DNA from: Casuarius casuarius
Taxonomy: Eukaryota > Chordata > Aves > Casuariiformes > Casuariidae
DNA length: 64,000 bases
Assembly (NCBI GenBank): GCA_003342895.1
Contig: PTFA01000010.1
Coordinates: forward strand, 9,491,286-9,555,285
Reading direction: 5' to 3'
In this document: positions 60,164 through 64,000 of the stretch, one piece after another
Layout of the letters: each line of letters begins with the position of its first letter
Numbering within the stretch: the stretch's first letter is position 1
Notes under the pieces: generated by a model
What the model was told of the DNA's origin: nothing
What the model saw: only the letters and a program-made list of their open reading frames with translations
The model's database searches: none
Translations under genes and position numbers: made by a program

Positions 60164-60356
60164 GTTGCTGTTAATGGTGAAAGAGTTCATATTCCCTATT
60201 CTAGCAGTTTCTTTGAAGTCACTGTCTATGGAGCAATAATGCATGAAATAAAATTTTCTCATCTTGGACATAATCTCACATTTACGCCAAGAAACAATGA
60301 GTTTATTCTTAAGCTTAATCCAAAGAGCTTTTCTTCAGGAAGACATGGACTCTGTG
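60164..60356 (+). CDS. VWF: VWF exon 36 (VWD4)
   Basis: This 193-base exon (phase 0 to phase 1) encodes VAVNGERVHIPYSSSFFEV, TVYGAIMHEIKFSHLGHNL, TFTPRNNEFILKLNPKSFS and SGRHGLCG. The VYGAIMHE and FTPxNNEF blocks equal human. Asn-Leu-Thr (60272-60280) is a sequon where human has Ile-Phe-Thr, so it is a candidate extra glycan on D4. The donor is gtaagt. Confidence 0.96.
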
Positions 60357-62472
60357 GTAAGTTTGAAAGTTAGCGATTTTAACAGCTTCCTATTTGGGCT
60401 TTAACTAATATTAAGGTTATTGGAATTTGTGTGATCTTGAACCTGTAAACTCTCTAGCTGACCTGATCCCCTATTGTAGGTGAATTGCTAATCTGCGTAG
60501 GTCTTTCTACTGTGGCCATCAGTGTAATAGCTCAGTAACTATTTTAAGGCATTACTAGGGTAGTACCTTAAAAAACAAGGTTAGTCATCTGTGCTCTTTT
60601 AGTTGTTTCACATTATCTTTTTAAGGAGAAAATGTTTTTTTCTTTTGATGAGGCTTTAACTTTAGGTTCTTATATAAACATGTGCATTTATGTGAGAGAC
60701 TCATGCTTAGAGTGAAAGTGAGGGGTTTGTGAGGAGTGCAAATGCCTGGGAGAGCTAATTCCAGGGTATCAGACTTTGAGAAATTTGCTCAGATAAGCGT
60801 TACCATTACTGTAGAGAGTATTGTTGTGCTAGAGCTGCGTTATTTCAGCAGTTTTCACCCTGGACCTTAAGGCAGTATTTTAGAGATCAAGAACCCAGGA
60901 CACTAATAAAGTAAGTGAGAGGCTCTGCCTCAGTACAGATGCTGTGGTCTACACAATCCTTCTGGTAGATCTCAGCATTCTTTGAGGCTTAAAAAAACCA
61001 CTTCAGTAGTATTGTTTCATCATATACCTCCACCTGTCAGTTCCTCATATAAACATGAATGTATTCCTCATATAGATTTGGATCTCTGGAAAAATGTCCT
61101 TTGGGTTGACACTGTCTGTGTCTTCCCCTATGAGAAATGTCAAACTGGAAAAATTGATTCCTTTCCTCATATTTTAATTATTTTTTTTCATCTCGCCAAT
61201 AACTAAAAAAATGTTGTAAATAAAATGATCTAATTTTGTATATGAATAACTGGCACTTTGTTTAGGTGTAGAGCTCTTACCAGTTTTCTGGAGAGACTGT
61301 AACATAAGCAGATCCTAACTAAGAGGGACATCACTTTGCTTATGAGAAATTAAATGTGAAAATCTTAGAGATATGAGCAGTTTTCCTGCATGCTTTTTAA
61401 GGAAAAGACCACACATGCTAAAGGGTAAAATCAAACATCCACAAATACAAAGACTGTGATAGAAACCACTGTAAAATTTAGAATTAAATGTAGAAAGTGT
61501 GGCCTGGACTTATCTTCCATGACTTCAGGTGCTTGACTGAGACAGGGGTTTGGGATCCTGGTCACTCAGCGGTCTGTAGAAAGGGAAGGGAAGATCTGAG
61601 GTAGTCGAGTGACCCTTTGGATGTGCCTGTCTCTCTTATCTGACTATAAAGAGAGACAGTGATGAGGCGTCTAGCCCAGGTGCTTTTATAGTTTATTTGG
61701 ATGAATCTGTGTCTTTACGTATTTCTAGAAGTACCTACCAGGTAATGGGCACAACTGCATTATGAATCATGTATTATGACAATTCAGCAATGCCCTCCTT
61801 GAGAATAATGAATTTGAAAGAAAAAGCAAATTGGAAAAGCCACCACAAGGTTCTGTCTGTGAAGCTGAGATGTGTAGTAGAACTGAAACTGAATCACAAA
61901 CACTATATGTAGCAAAAATGTACACCAATGTGATCTAATAGCTGTTGATGCTATATTGGATGCCTGGTGTTCAGCTTGAATTTGGCTTTGCACTGGTTGC
62001 AGCTGATCTAACAGAGTTACCTTGAACAGCCTGTTTCTTTTCCTAGCTTATTACTTTTAAATGTTGCTTACAAAGAATATTGCTTCCTCTCATAAGGTTC
62101 TAATATGCATTACTGGTTAAATAATTAACAGCAAGCAACAACAGAAAAACAAAAAGACCTTTAAAGGCTCTTGCTCTATTTTTAACTCTCTTGTGATGCC
62201 ATAATCTCACTGATTCTCTAGCATCGCTATGATACCAGGAATACAATACTTTCATGCCCCCTGTAATAAAGAAATAGAAAATGAGACTCAGGGTTTTCAT
62301 GTCTACATTGGTAATAGCTGTGAAGAAGGTCATTCATTCCTCTTCCCCTTGCAGTTCACCAAGCAGCCCCAACCAGCTCTGTCCGCCCTGTGCCTGTTTT
62401 CTCAAGCTTTGTTTTATTACTGATTGTATTCAGATGGCTTTTTTTTTTTTTTTTTTTAACTCACCTTCCTAG
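60357..62472 (+). other. VWF: Intron 36
   Basis: This 2.1 kb intron is unique AT-rich sequence without a recognised element. A T19 run (62439-62457) forms the polypyrimidine tract of the exon 37 acceptor (aactcaccttcctag). Confidence 0.83.
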
Positions 62473-62814
62473 GGGTGTGTGACCAGAACCATGCCAATGA
62501 CTTCATGTTAAGTGATGGCTCTGTCACTCCGGACAGCAGCGTATTTATTCATGAATGGACTGTGAAAGAACCGGGCAAGATCTGTGAAATCAGGAAAGAA
62601 GACAGATGCTCTGAACATGCCACTCGCCGCTGCAGCATCCTGCTCGCTGCTCAGTTTGCAGAGTGCCACCAAATAATCTCCCCCAACATGTTCTATGAGG
62701 CATGCCAAGAAAACAGCTGCTATGAGGATGAAGCCTGTGAGATGATAACTTCCTACGCGCACATTTGCAGGGCAAACGGGATCTGCATTGACTGGCGAAC
62801 ACCAGAATTTTGTC
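62473..62814 (+). CDS. VWF: VWF exon 37 (end of VWD4, C8-4 of D4)
   Basis: This 342-base exon (phase 1 on both sides) encodes GVCDQNHANDFMLSDGSVT, then VFIHEWTVKEPGKICEIRK, a C8 module with CSILLAAQFAECHQIISPN, MFYEACQENSCYEDEACEM, ITSYAHICRANGICIDWRT and PEFC. Human aligns as GICDENGANDFMLRDGTVT and CEVIASYAHLCRTNGVCVD, WRTPDFC. With exon 36 it gives GLCGVC, the D4 form of the CGLC-like motif. The donor is gtaagg. Confidence 0.97.
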
Positions 62815-64000
62815 GTAAGGATTTTACGATACATTAAAATTGATATAGAAATTGATATATTTCTGCTTATGAAAGAGGCATGATATTTATTCATCAGTAC
62901 CTCAGAACTTTGTCTCCTTTCATCCTTGTTTGTAAAGAATTGAGTAATTCAGCCTGGAAATGGTAGTGAGTGTCTGGGCCTTGAATGATGTCTAATTTCA
63001 TTTCTTAGAGGAGGGATCAGTGTAGAAGCTGTCTAACTGTGTGATATGGTGCTGTCCTATCACTGTTTCCAGCTTGTCTGTGTAACTCTAGATTTTTGAA
63101 TGCCATGTAATCGGGCAGAATTTCCCAATTAAATTTCCCATATAAGTGATATTACAGGTCAGATAAGGGGTTTGTTATCTGCTGAGTTGCATATTATGGA
63201 AAAGATGTTTGTTATTAAAATGCACAGCCTTGCTAATTATGCAGGACTAGAGGGATCACCTAAGAAATACATGCAAAAGCTATGCATAGGCAAACACAGG
63301 CCCAACTGAACCTTCTTGGGGCCAAGTCTGTACGAAGAATCTGCTCCAGTTATGCCGGCTAATGTTAGCCACAAATATGGTTGCTTTGGTACAGACATTG
63401 GAGTGCCTGTACAAGGCGGACAGGGAAAGCTGTAATTTGAAATAGTGTAACCGCTCTGCTTCCTGTATGTGTCTCAAGTGCCTATTAAAACTTTCCTGGA
63501 TTCTCTATCCTAGTGCATATTTGTGTGGGCATCAAGACTTTCTGAAAATCATCTCACTGCAAACAAGGCCCTAAACTGTCAGAGTGTGAGGGGAGAACCA
63601 GGGGTGATTTTAGCCTCCTACAGTAGAAAAAATGGGGAAATGAACACTTTCTGCAGTGTGTTTTCTTTCCAAGGTATGCCAGTTACACAGCAGCCTGAAG
63701 ACCAAGCTAGCTGTAATTTGCATTGAAAATCTGGTTGTCCTTCTGATTGTGTTTTGCTTGAGTCTTGGAGGTGAAGAGTTTGCAGGTGCTCTGAGAAGAC
63801 AGTATAGGAGGATATGAGCCTCACAGATGCCCAGAGCCCAATAGAAGTAAGGAGGATAAGCTTGCGAGTACTAAATTCAGCGGGTGGTTGTTTTGTATAT
63901 TTACTCCCCCCCAAATTCTTATAGACCTAAGAATTTCTGCTCCATCCTTCTGTTTTTTTTTCCTGACAACATATTCCTATTATGAGGCATTGCATGCATA
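62815..64000 (+). other. VWF: Intron 37 (5' part)
   Basis: At least 1,186 bases of intron follow exon 37. I searched for an exon 38 equivalent (human begins near SCPPSLVYNHC) and found none before the window ends. No repeat is recognised. Confidence 0.78.

Larger units (their letters stand above)
1..64000 (+). other. VWF: VWF gene, internal part (human exons 14-37 equivalent)
   Basis: Von Willebrand factor is a secreted, multimeric plasma and endothelial glycoprotein that tethers platelets (thrombocytes in birds) to collagen and carries factor VIII. The whole window lies inside this gene. Twenty-four exons were identified by translating the sequence and matching it, from memory, to human VWF; all have GT donors and AG acceptors, and junction phases agree throughout. 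The joined reading frame is open for about 1,676 residues and keeps the domain order D2 end, D', D3, A1, A2, A3, D4. Introns are present and no frameshift or stop was seen, so this is the functional gene and not a processed copy. The exon numbers used below follow human numbering, anchored on known positions such as human Arg816 (exon 19), Arg854 (exon 20) and Cys1130 (exon 26). The start, promoter and last 15 exons are outside the window. Confidence 0.97.

Noticed and set aside
62508..62894. 128-codon minus-strand frame opposite exon 37
   Set aside because: It mirrors the conserved C8-4 coding frame on the plus strand.
1..64000. tRNA, snoRNA, miRNA or second protein gene inside introns
   Set aside because: No cloverleaf, box C/D or H/ACA signals or conserved foreign coding frames were seen by eye; short RNAs could be missed without a covariance-model search.
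63600..64000. Candidate exon 38
   Set aside because: No acceptor followed by the expected Cys-Pro-Pro TIL4 start was found before the window ends.

Overview
The window is an internal stretch of one vertebrate gene, von Willebrand factor (VWF), read on the + strand. It is a sauropsid genome, most likely a bird. The evidence is 24 short exons with GT/AG borders in 64 kb, AT-rich introns with few repeats, CR1 LINE fragments, old MIR-like and palindromic amniote repeats, and no Alu or L1. The species cannot be named from the sequence, and a non-avian reptile is not excluded.

Layout: the 24 exons correspond to human exons 14 to 37 of 52. They lie at 336 (exon 14), 1449, 6779, 7845, 9382, 15787, 22142, 24029, 27262, 28102, 29861, 30601, 31122, 32813, 35646 (the giant exon 28), 37623, 39952, 48544, 49727, 52313 (a 44-base micro-exon), 56420, 58881, 60164 and 62473 (exon 37). 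Every exon junction is phase-compatible. Joined, they give about 5,029 coding bases (about 1,676 residues) without a stop. Exons 1-13 and 38-52 lie outside the window.

Protein: in order the exons encode the end of propeptide domain D2, the furin site, D' and D3 (factor VIII binding and multimer formation), A1 (platelet GPIb binding), A2 (ADAMTS13 cleavage), A3 (collagen binding) and most of D4. Cysteine motifs (CGLC in D2 and D3, vicinal Cys-Cys at the end of A2) and the Tyr-Met scissile bond are kept, so the gene looks functional. Differences from human VWF, as I remember that sequence, are the most informative part: altered A2 calcium ligands, a 4-residue gap and fewer basic residues in A1, a moved set of N-glycan sequons, a missing propeptide RGD, and a RIKR furin site.

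Introns make up more than 90% of the window. They hold CR1 fragments (about 2147, 21640, 29640, 53830), MIR-like pieces (about 18290, 18800), two palindromic MITE-like remnants (19055, 33442), an exact 79-base tandem duplication (32259), a long (TATCTTTTTT)-type tract (20755), microsatellites and long homopolymers. I found no second gene, RNA gene, CRISPR array or novel system. This is an ordinary, well-preserved haemostasis gene with lineage-specific changes.
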